Below, piece after piece: positions 25,728-34,672 of a stretch of DNA of 64,000 nt. The stretch comes from Roseomonas sp. OT10 (GTDB lineage: Bacteria; Pseudomonadota; Alphaproteobacteria; Acetobacterales; Acetobacteraceae), in contig NZ_CP087719.1 in assembly GCF_020991085.1 (NCBI RefSeq), positions 5,211,001 through 5,275,000 of the forward strand, given 5' to 3'. The stretch's first letter is position 1; each line of letters opens with the position of its first letter. The notes under the pieces are model-generated. The model saw only the letters and a program-made list of their open reading frames with translations. It searched no databases and had not been told where the DNA came from. Both the position numbers and the translations under genes were made by a program.

Positions 25728-27257
25728 TCAGCGCGGGGGCGCCGATTCGATCCAGCGCAACAGCCAGGGGGCCTCCGCATCGCCCTGGGCGATGGCGCGC
25801 CGGTACCAGGCGGCCGCCTCCGCGCGGTCGGCCAGGTCGGTGCGGGCCCCGATCGAGCCGAGGAACAACGGGTCGTAGGTCTTGCCCATCCCGGTCATCG
25901 CCGCGCGCAGCCCGGCCTGGGCGGCCCGGCTGAAGAGCAGGCGTGCGGCGGAGATGTCGCCGAGGTTCAGCATCTCCTCCCCACGCCGCACCAGCGCGGC
26001 CGCCAGGGCTGGCGACGGGGCGGGCGCGACGATGGGCGCGCGCGGAGCGGTCAGGACGGGGGACGCACCCGCCCCGTCGCCGGGAGAAGGCAGCGCGGGC
26101 GGCATGGCAAGCGGGGGTGCCAGGAGCATGGCGGTGCGGGTGGGGGGCGGCTCCTGGCCCGATGGCTCGGACGGGGGGGGCGGGGTCGTGGCCTGGAGGC
26201 TGTCTGCTGCGGTCTCGGCGGTGTCGGGAAGCGGCAGGGCCTCCGGGGCGGCGGCCTCTGCAACAGCAACGGGCGCGGGGGCGACGGGCGCGGGGGCGAC
26301 GGGTACGGGGGCGACGGGTACGGGGGCGACGGGTACGGGGGCGGCGGGCGCGGAGGCAGCCGGCACAGGGGGCGGCAGCGCATCCGGCTCGCTCGGCCGG
26401 GCGACCGGCGGAGGTGGCCAGGCGGCGGGCAACGGGTCCGGCTCCGCCCGCTCGGCCATCTCCGCACCGGCGGTGTCCTCGCTCGGTGCCGCAGCGGGCA
26501 GGGACGGCACGGCCGCGGCCTCGCCGCGGGGCGGCTCCGCGGCCGACAGGGCCGGCATGGGCGGGGGCGCCGTGCGATCCGGTGCGGCGGGGGATGCGGC
26601 GGGCTGCGGCGGATCGGCCCTGGCGACGACCTGGGGCGACGGGGCGGCGGGGGGGCCGAGATACTGCAGCAGCGCGGCACCGCCCCCCAGCCCCAGCAGC
26701 AGCGCGATCCAGAACCAGCGCAGCGCGGCGCCGCCGCGTCCGCGGCGTGCCGTCGCCTCCGGCGCGGCCTGCCGCCCCGGAGGGAAAGCGGCCTCGGGGG
26801 GCTGGCCGCTGGCCACGGTACGCAGCATGAACTCGGCGGAGAGCACCTCGCGCACCCGGGGAACCCAGGCCCCACCGCCGCGCAGCACCAGGGCCGGCTC
26901 GGTCACGAAGGCGCCGTCGAGCGTCGCCCGCAGCCAGGGCAGGTCGCGCAGGGGGACCACCCGGTGCACGATCGGCGGCAGGCCGCCGAAGCTGGCGCGG
27001 AAATCCGCCTTCTCCAGGCGGCGGAGCAGCATGCCCGTCGCGTCCAGCGTCACCGAGGGGGCGACATCGACCAGCGCGATGCCGATCTCCCGGTGCAGCA
27101 GCGTGTAGGGAACCCAGCGCCGCGGGCCGTCGCCCGCCGTCTCGCGATGGCGCAGAAGAAGCCAGCCCGGCTGCATGCCGGCCAGGGCCACGGCCATCAG
27201 CTCATCGGCTTCCTCGGAAGCGGCTGACACGGGTGCCAATCCAGGGAGGACGTCCAT
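25728..27257 (-). CDS. Membrane-anchored protein with Pro/Ala repeats and a Sel1-like C-terminus
   Basis: This 509-residue protein has unknown function. An N-terminal cytoplasmic part of about 175 residues shows no family I recognise. One membrane helix follows (WIALLLGLGGGAALLQYLG, near residue 187), then a low-complexity Pro/Ala linker of about 200 residues that includes VAPVP units. The C-terminal 90 residues look like one or two Sel1/TPR repeats (RGEEMLNLGDISAARLLFSRAAQAG and AAAWYRRAIAQGDAEAPW). Such repeats usually bind partner proteins, so the protein probably displays a binding module at the end of a flexible periplasmic arm. It is 50 bp upstream of the TAXI receptor gene. Confidence 0.8.
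   Translation of the reverse strand: MDVLPGLAPVSAASEEADELMAVALAGMQPGWLLLRHRETAGDGPRRWVPYTLLHREIGIALVDVAPSVTLDATGMLLRRLEKADFRASFGGLPPIVHRVVPLRDLPWLRATLDGAFVTEPALVLRGGGAWVPRVREVLSAEFMLRTVASGQPPEAAFPPGRQAAPEATARRGRGGAALRWFWIALLLGLGGGAALLQYLGPPAAPSPQVVARADPPQPAASPAAPDRTAPPPMPALSAAEPPRGEAAAVPSLPAAAPSEDTAGAEMAERAEPDPLPAAWPPPPVARPSEPDALPPPVPAASAPAAPVPVAPVPVAPVPVAPAPVAPAPVAVAEAAAPEALPLPDTAETAADSLQATTPPPPSEPSGQEPPPTRTAMLLAPPLAMPPALPSPGDGAGASPVLTAPRAPIVAPAPSPALAAALVRRGEEMLNLGDISAARLLFSRAAQAGLRAAMTGMGKTYDPLFLGSIGARTDLADRAEAAAWYRRAIAQGDAEAPWLLRWIESAPPR
26265..26354 (-). repeat. 15-bp minisatellite inside the Sel1-like gene
   Basis: Six tandem 15-base units (consensus ggcgacgggtacggg, read on the plus strand) encode the VAPVP repeats of the linker. 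The length is a multiple of three, so loss or gain of units would keep the frame and only change linker length. Confidence 0.85.
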
Positions 27258-27629
27258 CCTGATCCCAGAAAAGCATTTCGATCAAAAAATGTAAAAGGTC
27301 TGCCGAATTCTGCCTTTGCTGCCCGGATCGGCGCCAGTTCCCGGATATATGCAGCAAAATCAATCATCTGATGCTGTGCTGTGCAAGCGTTGGGGCTTGG
27401 CAGCTGACGGGCGGGCGTCATCGCGCCGCCATAATTTATTAACCTTTGGAGCGGATTCTGATCCGCTTGTGCCTGTCGCGAGCCCAGGCTCCTGCGGCCG
27501 CGACGTTCCGTGGGCAGGCGGGCTGCCATCCACCCGGCCTTTGCGGGGACAGCGCCCCGGCCTGCCTCATCCGGCCAGCCTTCGGGGGGGAGGCGCCGCC
27601 GGCACGCCCGGCCGGCGGCACCGGCCCGG
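27258..27629. other. Unusually AT-rich intergenic region
   Basis: This 372-bp gap contains the most AT-rich stretches of the window, such as gatcaaaaaatgtaaaagg at about 27279 and ataatttattaacctttgg at about 27431. It probably holds the promoter of the minus-strand Sel1-like gene. A 74-residue minus-strand frame starting near 27422 crosses into that gene; it has no recognisable family or ribosome site and is not called. Confidence 0.6.
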
Positions 27630-28184
27630 TCAGGCGGCGGCGGCCACCGCCGGCGCGCCGACCGCTGCCGCCTCGCCGTCCAGGACCGCCGCCACCGCAT
27701 GCACCACGGCCGCGATGCGCACCGCCGCCTGCACCTGCTCCTGGGTGACGCCGTGCTGGCGGACCACCTTCTCGTGGCTCTCCAGGCACATGCCGCAGCC
27801 GTTGATGGCGGAGACGGAGATCGACCACAGCTCGAAATCCACCTTGTCCACGCCCGGCTTGGCCATGACGTTCATCCGCAGCCGCGCCGGCATGTTGGCG
27901 TAGTCGCCGCCGACCAGATGGGTGAAGCGGTAGTAGATGTTGTTCATGCCCATGATCGCGGCCGCCGCCTTGGCGGCGGTCAGCGCCTCGGGCGACAGCT
28001 TCGGGCCGAACTCGGCCACCAGGGCGGAGGTCACCACCGGGCTGCGCGAGGCGAGGGCGCTGACCACGAAGCAGCCGTCGCGCTGCTGGTCGGTGAGAAC
28101 GGTCTCGCTGGCCAGGCTGCCGAGATTCAGCTTCAGGTCGCGGGCGTAGTCGGGAAGGCTGTTGCGCAGGCTCTCGAGCGACAT
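27630..28184 (-). CDS. ahpD: Alkyl hydroperoxide reductase AhpD (carboxymuconolactone decarboxylase fold)
   Basis: This 184-residue protein restores AhpC using electrons passed through lipoamide-type partners. The redox site is CGMC at C130 and C133, with H137 and E118 as proton relay residues. These are the same positions known for the mycobacterial enzyme; that protein's H132 is a methionine here. The ATG at 28184 was chosen over 28205 for its AGGGAG ribosome site and family length. It lies 168 bp downstream of ahpC and in the same direction, so both are probably controlled by the divergent OxyR. Confidence 0.95.
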   Translation of the reverse strand: MSLESLRNSLPDYARDLKLNLGSLASETVLTDQQRDGCFVVSALASRSPVVTSALVAEFGPKLSPEALTAAKAAAAIMGMNNIYYRFTHLVGGDYANMPARLRMNVMAKPGVDKVDFELWSISVSAINGCGMCLESHEKVVRQHGVTQEQVQAAVRIAAVVHAVAAVLDGEAAAVGAPAVAAAA

Positions 28185-28352
28185 GCTGGTGGTCTCCCTC
28201 GTCATATCCGTGTCTGGGGGATGGTCCGGCCGGACCGGCGGGCGGAGCGGGGTGGGGGGGGAGCCCGCTCGGCGCGCCGTCCCCCCGGCCGTCGGGGGGG
28301 GAGGCGAGGTGGCCCGGGACGGCGGGTGCCGCCCCGGGCCGGCAGGCCGCGA

Positions 28353-28907
28353 TCAGGCGGCCGGCTTGAGGACCTCTTCGCCCTGCTTCCAGTTGCAGGG
28401 GCACAGCTCGTCCGTCTGCAGCGCGTCGAGCACGCGCAGGACCTCCTGCGGGTTGCGGCCGACGTTCAGGTCGTTGACCGACACGAAGCGGATGATGCCC
28501 TCGGGGTCGACGATGAAGGTGGCGCGCAGCGCGACGCCGGCGCCCTTGTCGAGCACGCCGCACTCCGCCGCCAGCTCGCGCTTGATGTCGGCCAGCATCG
28601 CGAAGGGCAGGTCCTTCAGGTCGGCATGGTGCGTGCGCCAGTTCAGGTGCACGAACTCGCTGTCGATCGACACGCCGTAGACCACCGCGTCACGGTCGGC
28701 GAACTCGGTGTTCAGCTTGCCGAAGGCGACGATCTCGGTCGGGCAGACGAAGGTGAAGTCCTTCGGCCAGAAGAACACGACCTTCCACTTGCCCTGGTTG
28801 TCCGCGTCGGACAGGTCGGTGAAGGCGGTGTTGAGGTTCAGCCCCTCGGGGCCACCCTTCACGGCGGTCAGCTTGAAGGAGGGAAACTTGTCGCCAACGG
28901 TCAGCAT
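28353..28907 (-). CDS. ahpC: Peroxiredoxin AhpC
   Basis: This 184-residue thiol peroxidase reduces H2O2, organic hydroperoxides and peroxynitrite. The peroxidatic cysteine is C55 in FTFVCPTE. The C-terminal resolving region is ELCPCNW with two cysteines (C169, C171). This CxC arrangement is the mycobacterial-type AhpC, which works with AhpD rather than AhpF, in line with the neighbouring ahpD. A good AAAGGA ribosome site precedes the ATG. Confidence 0.97.
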   Translation of the reverse strand: MLTVGDKFPSFKLTAVKGGPEGLNLNTAFTDLSDADNQGKWKVVFFWPKDFTFVCPTEIVAFGKLNTEFADRDAVVYGVSIDSEFVHLNWRTHHADLKDLPFAMLADIKRELAAECGVLDKGAGVALRATFIVDPEGIIRFVSVNDLNVGRNPQEVLRVLDALQTDELCPCNWKQGEEVLKPAA

Positions 28908-29087
28908 GTGGCTCTTGTTCCTTTAGCAGCCGGTCTTGCGGGACACCGCCCCGTTCGGGTGCCCGGCGCGGCCCCGGCCCCTGGGGGCGGTGGGCAGCAG
29001 CCTGGGCCGCGGCGTCTGGCGGGGTTATGACGCAGTGCGGTATAGCGCTCAAATGAATAGATTTTGTTAGGATGATCGATCCCTTCG
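28908..29087. promoter_or_regulatory. ahpC-oxyR divergent control region
   Basis: This is the 180-bp gap between ahpC (minus) and oxyR (plus). Its right part is AT-rich and holds two ATAG elements at 29042-29045 and 29057-29060, which resemble half-sites of the OxyR consensus. Divergent arrangement and content suggest that OxyR binds here to activate ahpC and repress itself. The exact sites are inferred. Confidence 0.45.
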
Positions 29088-30011
29088 ATGAACATCCTGC
29101 CCAGCCCGCAGCAGCTCCGCTACCTCGCCGCCCTGGCCGATCACGGGCATTTCGGCCGCGCCGCGGCGGCCTGCGCGGTCACCCAGTCCACCCTCTCGGC
29201 CGGGATCATCGCGCTGGAGCGGCATCTGGCCACCCCGCTGCTGGAGCGCGGCGCCGCCAAGCGCCCCGTCTTCACCCGGGCGGGACTCGAGATCCTGGCC
29301 CGCGCCCGGGAGGCGCTGGCGGCGCTGGAGGCCGTGGCCGAGACCGCCGCCGCGACGCGCGACCCGCTGAGTGGCCCGCTGCGCCTGGGGGTGATCCCCA
29401 CGATCGGCCCCTTCCTGCTGCCGAGGCTGATGCCGGCGCTGCGGCAGAGCTTTCCCCGGCTGCAGCTCTGGCTGCGCGAGGATCTGACCCGCACCCTGGC
29501 CAGCGAGCTGGAGGCCGGGCGGCTGGACCTGCTTCTGCTTGCCCTGCCGGTCTCGCTGCCGGGGGTCGAGATCCTGCCCCTGGCCGAGGACCCCTTCCTC
29601 GTCGCCTTGCCGGCCAACCACCGGCTCGCCGCCCAGCCGGCCGTGCCCGCCGCCGCCCTGGCCGCGGAGCGGATGCTGCTGCTGGAGGACGGCCATTGCC
29701 TGCGCGAGCACGCCCTCTCCGCCTGCCGCCTGCCTGGCCCCTCGCATGGCGAGGGCTTCGCCGCCACCAGCCTGCACACGCTGGCGCAGATGGTGGCCGG
29801 CGGGCTCGGGGTGACGCTGCTGCCGCGCCTCGCCGTGGCGGGCGGCGTGCTGGCCGGCGCCGCCGTGGTGCTGCGCCCGCTGGAGGACACGCCCGGCCGG
29901 GTGCTGGGCCTCGCCTGGCGCCGCCGCTCGCCCCGCGCCGCGGAATTCGCGGGGCTGGCGGAGGTGATCCGCAAGGCCCTGGCCACCGCCACGGATGACG
30001 ACGCCGGCTGA
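29088..30011 (+). CDS. oxyR: Hydrogen peroxide-sensing LysR regulator OxyR
   Basis: This is a 307-residue regulator. The N-terminal winged helix begins QQLRYLAALADHGHFGRAAAA. The regulatory domain contains LLLEDGHCLREHALSAC, with cysteines C204 and C213 nine residues apart. This is the spacing of the peroxide-sensing disulfide pair in enterobacterial OxyR. It lies divergent to ahpC/ahpD, its classical targets. No ribosome site is visible ahead of the ATG, so the leader may be very short. Its TGA stop coincides with the edge of repeat copy C. Confidence 0.95.
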   Translation: MNILPSPQQLRYLAALADHGHFGRAAAACAVTQSTLSAGIIALERHLATPLLERGAAKRPVFTRAGLEILARAREALAALEAVAETAAATRDPLSGPLRLGVIPTIGPFLLPRLMPALRQSFPRLQLWLREDLTRTLASELEAGRLDLLLLALPVSLPGVEILPLAEDPFLVALPANHRLAAQPAVPAAALAAERMLLLEDGHCLREHALSACRLPGPSHGEGFAATSLHTLAQMVAGGLGVTLLPRLAVAGGVLAGAAVVLRPLEDTPGRVLGLAWRRRSPRAAEFAGLAEVIRKALATATDDDAG

Positions 30012-30180
30012 TGCCGGTGGGGGATGCTTGCCGCCCCGGACCCCCTTATCCGCCGGGAGCAGAGCCCCTGGCCCCCCGTTCACGGACGCCGTGCGCGCCG
30101 GGGAGCCTCGCTCCCCGACGGCTGCGGGTCGCAGCGCATGCGGCCTTGGGTTGCGCTTCCGGCGCCCTGGCGGAACGGCG
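30012..30180 (-). repeat. Dispersed multi-hairpin intergenic element, copy C (truncated)
   Basis: This copy starts right after the oxyR TGA and matches the first 170 bp of copy B (for example gagcagagcccctgg and ccccccgttcacggacg). The central hairpin at 30097-30119 (GCCGGGGAGC and GCTCCCCGAC) has one unpaired position. The distal half of the element is missing, ending at the dehydratase gene. Confidence 0.65.
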
Positions 30181-31112
30181 CTAGAGCGGGACCGAGCCGG
30201 GATCGGTGTTCCCGCCGCAGACCAGGACGCCGATGCGCGCCCCCGCCGGCGGCACCCAGCGGCCGGAGGTCAGGGCCGCCAGGGCGGTGGCGCCCCCCGG
30301 CTCGGCCACCAGGCGGCAGGCGGACCACAGCCGGCGCTGCGCGTCGCGGATGGCCGCGTCGGACACCAGCACGGCGGTGCGGATCTGCTCGCGGGCGATG
30401 GCGAACATCAGCGACCCCACCCGCCGGGCGCCGAGGCTGTCCGCCGCCAGCCCGCCGACCGGGCTGTCCACCGGCTCCCCCGCCGCCAGCGCGTCGTGCA
30501 GGGAGGGACAGGATTCCGGCTCGACGCTGACCACCTCGACGCCGCGCCCGGCGTACCAGGCGGCCATGCCGCCGATCAGCCCGCCGCCGCCGGCGGCGAC
30601 CAGCACATGGGTCAGCTCCGGCGCGTCCTGCCACCATTCCAGCGCCACCGTGCCCTGGCCGGCCAGGGTCTCCGGCTGGTCATAGGCATGGACGACCAGC
30701 GCACCCGTCTCGGCCGCACGCGCCTGGCTGGCGGCGAGCGCCTCGGTGTAGCTCGCGCCCACCTGCACCAGCGTCGCGCCCTCGTCGCGGATGCGGGCGA
30801 CCTTGGCGGGGGCGGAGATGGTGGGGACGAAGATCTCCGCTGCCACCCCCGGACCCGCGCGGCATGGGCGACCGCCACGCCGTGGTTCCCGCCCGAGGCG
30901 GCGATCACCCCGGCCGCCGGCAGCGGGTTCGACAGCAGCCGGTTGAACGCCCCGCGCGTCTTGAAGGAGCCGGCGGCCTGCAGCAGCTCCAGCTTCAGCA
31001 TGACGGGGAGAGGGGTGCCCAGCGCCCCGGCGGGCAGGGCGAGGAGGGGCGTGCGGCGGATCCGGCCGGCGATTCGCGCGGCCGCCGCCTCGATCTCGGC
31101 ATGGCTGGTCAT
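30181..31112 (-). pseudogene. Threonine/serine dehydratase-like PLP enzyme, frameshifted
   Basis: Two frames together make one fold-type II PLP enzyme of about 310 residues. The N-terminal frame (from ATG 31112) has the lysine motif SFKTRGAFNRLL and ASGGNHGVAVAHAARVRG. The C-terminal frame continues with VAAEIFVPTISAPAKVARIR, the phosphate loop AAGGGGLIGGMAAWY, and ends in VLVCGGNTDPGSV. The switch falls in a run of five C (30846-30850, G on the coding strand) that is one base short. As written the protein would be truncated after about 90 residues. It is either a recent pseudogene or a homopolymer error in the assembly. It lies 56 bp after the DedA gene, with which it could share a transcript. 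Confidence 0.85.
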
Positions 31113-31168
31113 GGGCGCCCAGGCTGGCAGCCGGGGCGCGGAGGGGCAAGGCGGGGCGGCGTCGCGGA

Positions 31169-31813
31169 TCAGCGCGGCGCGGCGGCCCGTGCGGCGGACC
31201 CGGCGGGCTGTGATGTCCGCTGGCGCAGGGCCAGGACCAGCACCAGCCCCGCCACCAGGGCCAGCCCGAGCAGGACCGTCCCTTCCGGCCCCCGCATCAG
31301 CGCCTCGCCACCCTGGGCGGCGGCATAGCCGGGCAGCAGCATCAGCGGTGCCCAAAGGATGGCGGAGGCGATGTTGGCCGCCTGGAAATGCCGTTCCGGC
31401 ATCCGGGCCACGCCCGCCGCGGCCGGCGCCACGGCGCGCACCGGGCCGAGGAAGCGGCCGAAGAACACCGCCGCCCAGCCCCAGCGCCGGAACATCACCA
31501 TCGCCCGGGCATAGCCGCGCCGGCTGCGGCGCGGCAGCCAGCGGCGCACGGCGCGCTTGCCGCCCCAGCGGAAGGCCCAGTAGCCGCAGGCATCGCCGAG
31601 GATGGCGCCCAGGGCGGCGGCGACCAGCACCGGGACCGGCTCCAGGAGGCCGCCGCCCACCATCGCGCCGAGCGCCAGCAGGAGGGCGGTGGCCGGGACC
31701 AGGAGGCTGATGCCGGGGAAGGATTCCAGGAAGGTGATCGCGAAGACCATGGCCGGGGCCCAGGCGCGGTGCTCCCGCAGCCAGTGCTGGAGGGTGTCGG
31801 GCAGGACGTCCAT
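31169..31813 (-). CDS. DedA-family integral membrane protein
   Basis: This 214-residue protein of the SNARE-associated/VTT family has an N-terminal amphipathic segment, [21 protein letters not shown], the conserved [19 protein letters not shown], and [23 protein letters not shown] with the typical FxRFxPxxR-like arginine. Family members translocate undecaprenyl phosphate or phospholipids across the membrane and affect envelope stress resistance. It is divergent from ynfA across 105 bp. Confidence 0.93.
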   Translation of the reverse strand: MDVLPDTLQHWLREHRAWAPAMVFAITFLESFPGISLLVPATALLLALGAMVGGGLLEPVPVLVAAALGAILGDACGYWAFRWGGKRAVRRWLPRRSRRGYARAMVMFRRWGWAAVFFGRFLGPVRAVAPAAAGVARMPERHFQAANIASAILWAPLMLLPGYAAAQGGEALMRGPEGTVLLGLALVAGLVLVLALRQRTSQPAGSAARAAAPR

Positions 31814-31918
31814 GATGCGGCATGCATTACAGATCGTTCATCTTGCCGGCAAGCGGACTCTGCTGCGGCGCAGCGCCCCGGCTGGCGGGAGATCGCCGGC
31901 GGGAGCAGTCTGGCGCCC

Positions 31919-32245
31919 ATGACCTCCTCCCTGGCCTTCGTGGCCGCCGCCCTGGCAGAGATCGCCGGCTGCTTCGCCGTCTGGGGCTGGCTGCGCCGGG
32001 GCTGGTCCGCCTGGGTGCTGCTGCCCGGCCTCGCCGCCCTGCTCGGCTTCGCGGCGCTGCTGACCCTGGCCGAGACCGAGGCGGCGGGGCGGGCCTATGC
32101 CGCCTATGGCGGCGTCTACGTCGCGATGGCGCTGGCCTGGCTCTGGCTGGCGGAGGGCGTGCGGCCCGACCGCTGGGACCTGCTGGGCGGGGCGGTCACG
32201 CTGCTCGGCACGGCCATCATCCTGTTCGGGCGGCGCGCCGCGTGA
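31919..32245 (+). CDS. YnfA family small membrane protein
   Basis: This 108-residue protein has four helices and matches the usual family length. It contains the conserved segments [48 protein letters not shown] (in parts) and a final [10 protein letters not shown]. YnfA resembles small multidrug resistance transporters and has been linked to drug export in enterics. No gene next to it clarifies its substrate. It precedes hprK by 46 bp on the same strand. Confidence 0.93.
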   Translation: MTSSLAFVAAALAEIAGCFAVWGWLRRGWSAWVLLPGLAALLGFAALLTLAETEAAGRAYAAYGGVYVAMALAWLWLAEGVRPDRWDLLGGAVTLLGTAIILFGRRAA

Positions 32246-32291
32246 GACACCCCGCCGAACGCGCCGCTTTCCCTCCCGTCACCGTTTCGCC

Positions 32292-32807
32292 ATGATCGCC
32301 CCGGACCCGGACGGGGAGACGGCAAGACGGACCATGCTTCAGCACGGCAGCTGCGCCGCGCGGGACGGGCGGGGCGTGTTGCTGCTCGGCCTGCCGGGGG
32401 CCGGGAAGTCCGATCTGCTGCTGCGCCTGCTGGACCGCGGCTGGCGGCTGGTCGCCGACGACCAGGTGCTGCTCTCCCGGCGGGGGGCTGCGATGTGGGC
32501 GGAGCCGCCGCAGGCGTTGCGGGGCATGCTGGAGGTGCGTGGTCTGGGCATCCTGGAAGGGCTGGAATGGGAGGCGCCGGTGCCGCTCGGCCTGGCGGTC
32601 GAGTGCGTGGGGCGCGAGGCGGTGCCGCGCCTGCCGCAGCCGCGCGCCTGGACCCCGCCCGGCGAGGCGGCCGGCGGCGTGGCGACCGGCCTGCCGTTGC
32701 TGGCGCTGCACCCCTTCGGGGCCTCCGCGCCCCGCCGGCTGGAGCTGGCGCTGGCGCTGGCGGAGGGCCGGCTGACCGCCCGTGCCGGGGCCTTCGCGCC
32801 GCCATGA
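32292..32807 (+). CDS. hprK: HPr kinase/phosphorylase, short alphaproteobacterial form
   Basis: This 171-residue protein consists only of the kinase domain, with the P-loop GLPGAGKSD at 33-41 and RLVADDQVLL. The N-terminal domain of Firmicute HprK is absent, as is normal in alphaproteobacteria. It phosphorylates the regulatory serine of HPr (here S53 in ACSIMGLMML). The stop overlaps the start of rapZ (ATGA). It heads the regulatory PTS cluster. Confidence 0.93.
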   Translation: MIAPDPDGETARRTMLQHGSCAARDGRGVLLLGLPGAGKSDLLLRLLDRGWRLVADDQVLLSRRGAAMWAEPPQALRGMLEVRGLGILEGLEWEAPVPLGLAVECVGREAVPRLPQPRAWTPPGEAAGGVATGLPLLALHPFGASAPRRLELALALAEGRLTARAGAFAPP

Positions 32808-33844
32808 CCGATGCCGCTCCCGATGCCGCGTCCGGGGCCCTGGCCCCGGCCCCGCGCCGCGTGGTCGTGGTCACCGGGCTCTCGGGCGCCGGGAAGTCCT
32901 CGATCCTGCGGGTGCTCGAGGATCTGGGCTACGAGACGGTGGACAACCCGCCGCTCTCCGTCCTGGGCGGGCTGGTGGCCGAGCCGGGCGAGGCCCCGCT
33001 GGCGGTGGGGGTGGACGCCCGTACCCGCGGCTTCGACGCCCCCGCCCTGGCCTCGGGGCTGGAGGCGCTGCGCCGCCGCGGCGACCTGCGGCTGGAGGTG
33101 GTCTTCGCCACGGCCGACGAGGACGCGTTGCTGCGCCGCTATTCCGAGACGCGGCGCCGCCACCCCCTGGCCCCCGACAGCGCCGGGGTGGCGGAGGGGA
33201 TCGCCCGGGAGGTGGAGCTGACCGACCCGCTGCGCGAGGCGGCGGACTGGGTGCTGGACACCACTGGCCTGCCGCTGCCCGAGCTGCGCCGCATGGTCGA
33301 GCGCCGGCTGGGACCGGAGGAGGCGGCCGGCGCCGGGGGGCTGCGCCGGGGGATGCTGGTCAGCCTCCGCTCCTTCGCCTATCCCGCCGGCCTGCCGCGG
33401 GACGCGGATCTGGTCTTCGATATGCGGTTCCTGCAAAACCCGCACTACGATCCCAGATTGCGTCCCCTGACCGGGCGGGATGCGGCGGTCGCCGCCTTCA
33501 TCGAAGCCGACCCGGATTTCGCGCCGTTCTGGGACCGCATGACCGCCCTGCTGGATCTGCTGCTGCCGCGCTACGTCGCGGAGGGCAAGAAGTACCTGAC
33601 CGTCGCCCTGGGCTGCACCGGAGGCAAGCACCGGTCCGTCCTGGCCGCCGAGCGCCTGGCGGCCCGGCTGGCCGGGCAGGGCTGGCGCGTCGACCTGTCG
33701 CACCGCGAGCTGCGCCTGCCCGCCGCCCGGGTCGGGGAGGGCGGCCCTTCCACCGCGCCGGGCCCGGGGGCCCGTGCCATGCCGGCCGGCGGGGAAGCCG
33801 GCGGCGTCCTTGAGGGGCCGGAGGCCCGTACCGTCTCGCCATGA
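32804..33844 (+). CDS. rapZ: RapZ/YvcJ family nucleotide-binding protein (RNase adapter)
   Basis: This 346-residue protein has a P-loop, GLSGAGKSS, at 25-33, DLGYETVDNPP just after it, the Walker-B-like region, and the strongly conserved C-terminal NPHYDPRLRPLTG and ALGCTGGKHRSV. In gammaproteobacteria RapZ guides RNase E to the small RNA GlmZ. In other groups it is only known as a GTP/ATP-binding regulator. The last 45 residues are a low-complexity extension. It overlaps hprK at its start and the EIIA gene at its stop, which implies tight coupling to the PTS. Confidence 0.94.
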   Translation: MTDAAPDAASGALAPAPRRVVVVTGLSGAGKSSILRVLEDLGYETVDNPPLSVLGGLVAEPGEAPLAVGVDARTRGFDAPALASGLEALRRRGDLRLEVVFATADEDALLRRYSETRRRHPLAPDSAGVAEGIAREVELTDPLREAADWVLDTTGLPLPELRRMVERRLGPEEAAGAGGLRRGMLVSLRSFAYPAGLPRDADLVFDMRFLQNPHYDPRLRPLTGRDAAVAAFIEADPDFAPFWDRMTALLDLLLPRYVAEGKKYLTVALGCTGGKHRSVLAAERLAARLAGQGWRVDLSHRELRLPAARVGEGGPSTAPGPGARAMPAGGEAGGVLEGPEARTVSP

Positions 33845-34287
33845 TCGGAATCGTCCTGGTCACCCACGGCCGCCTGGCCGAGGAGCTGCGGCTCGCCATG
33901 GAACACGTGGTCGGTCCCCAGCCCGGCGTGGCGACCATCTGCATCGGTCCCGACGACGACCTTGAGGGGCGGCGCGCGGAGATCCGCGCCTGCGTCTCCC
34001 GCGTGCGGCAGGGCGACGGCGTGGTGGTGCTGACCGACATGTTCGGCGGCACCCCGTCCAACCTCGCCGTCTCGATGATGGATTCGCCGGATGTGGAGGT
34101 GGTGGCGGGGGTGAACCTGCCGCTGCTGGTCAAGCTCGCCCGGCTGCGCGGGACCGAGCCGATGGCGAGCGCGGTGGAGCACGCCGTCGCCGCCGGGCGG
34201 AAGTACCTGGGCACCGTGGCCAGCCTGCGGGGCTACGGGCCGACACCGCCGCTGCCCGCGCCCGCGATCCAGAAGGTGGCGTCTTGA
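33841..34287 (+). CDS. PTS EIIA component, mannose family (regulatory)
   Basis: This 148-residue protein has the mannose-type IIA fold, with the phospho-accepting H9 in GIVLVTHGRLAEEL and the TDMFGGTPSN segment near residue 62. No EIIB, EIIC or EIID sugar permease genes are adjacent, so it acts as a phosphorylation-dependent regulator rather than in sugar uptake. It overlaps rapZ by four bases and lies 97 bp before the HPr gene. Confidence 0.93.
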   Translation: MIGIVLVTHGRLAEELRLAMEHVVGPQPGVATICIGPDDDLEGRRAEIRACVSRVRQGDGVVVLTDMFGGTPSNLAVSMMDSPDVEVVAGVNLPLLVKLARLRGTEPMASAVEHAVAAGRKYLGTVASLRGYGPTPPLPAPAIQKVAS

Positions 34288-34384
34288 GCCTGCCACGATC
34301 CCGTCCGACCATGGTGCCCCGCCGCCGGGCCGGCTTCCGGGACGGGGCCGCGCGGCACCGCGCGACGCAGGAGGGAGGAACGCC

Positions 34385-34672
34385 ATGACCGAGGCCTCGG
34401 CGACGGCCCTGCGGCGCAGCGTGGTGGTGCCGAACAGCCGCGGGCTGCACGCCCGCGCCGCCGCCAAGCTGGTGACGCTGGCCGAACGCTTCTCCTGCTG
34501 CGTCAACGTGTCGCATGACGGGCAGAGCGTGCCGGCCTGCTCCATCATGGGGCTGATGATGCTCGGCGCGGGGAAGGGCAGCCGGATCGAGGTCGAGGCG
34601 GACGGATGGGACGCGCGCGAGGCGCTGGACGCGGTGGCCGGCCTGATCGAGGCCGGCTTCCATGAAGACTGA
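34385..34672 (+). CDS. Phosphocarrier protein HPr
   Basis: This 95-residue HPr has the phosphorylated histidine H22 in NSRGLHARAAAKLV and the HprK target serine S53 in ACSIMGLMML. It shuttles phosphate from EI to the EIIA encoded upstream. A GGAGGGAGGAA-like ribosome site lies 5' of the ATG. The stop overlaps the start of ptsI by 11 bases. Confidence 0.95.
   Translation: MTEASATALRRSVVVPNSRGLHARAAAKLVTLAERFSCCVNVSHDGQSVPACSIMGLMMLGAGKGSRIEVEADGWDAREALDAVAGLIEAGFHED

Noticed and set aside
27197-27422. 74-residue minus-strand frame (MTPARQLPSPNAC...)
   Set aside because: It overlaps the start of the Sel1-like gene, lacks a ribosome site and has no known relatives that I recognise.
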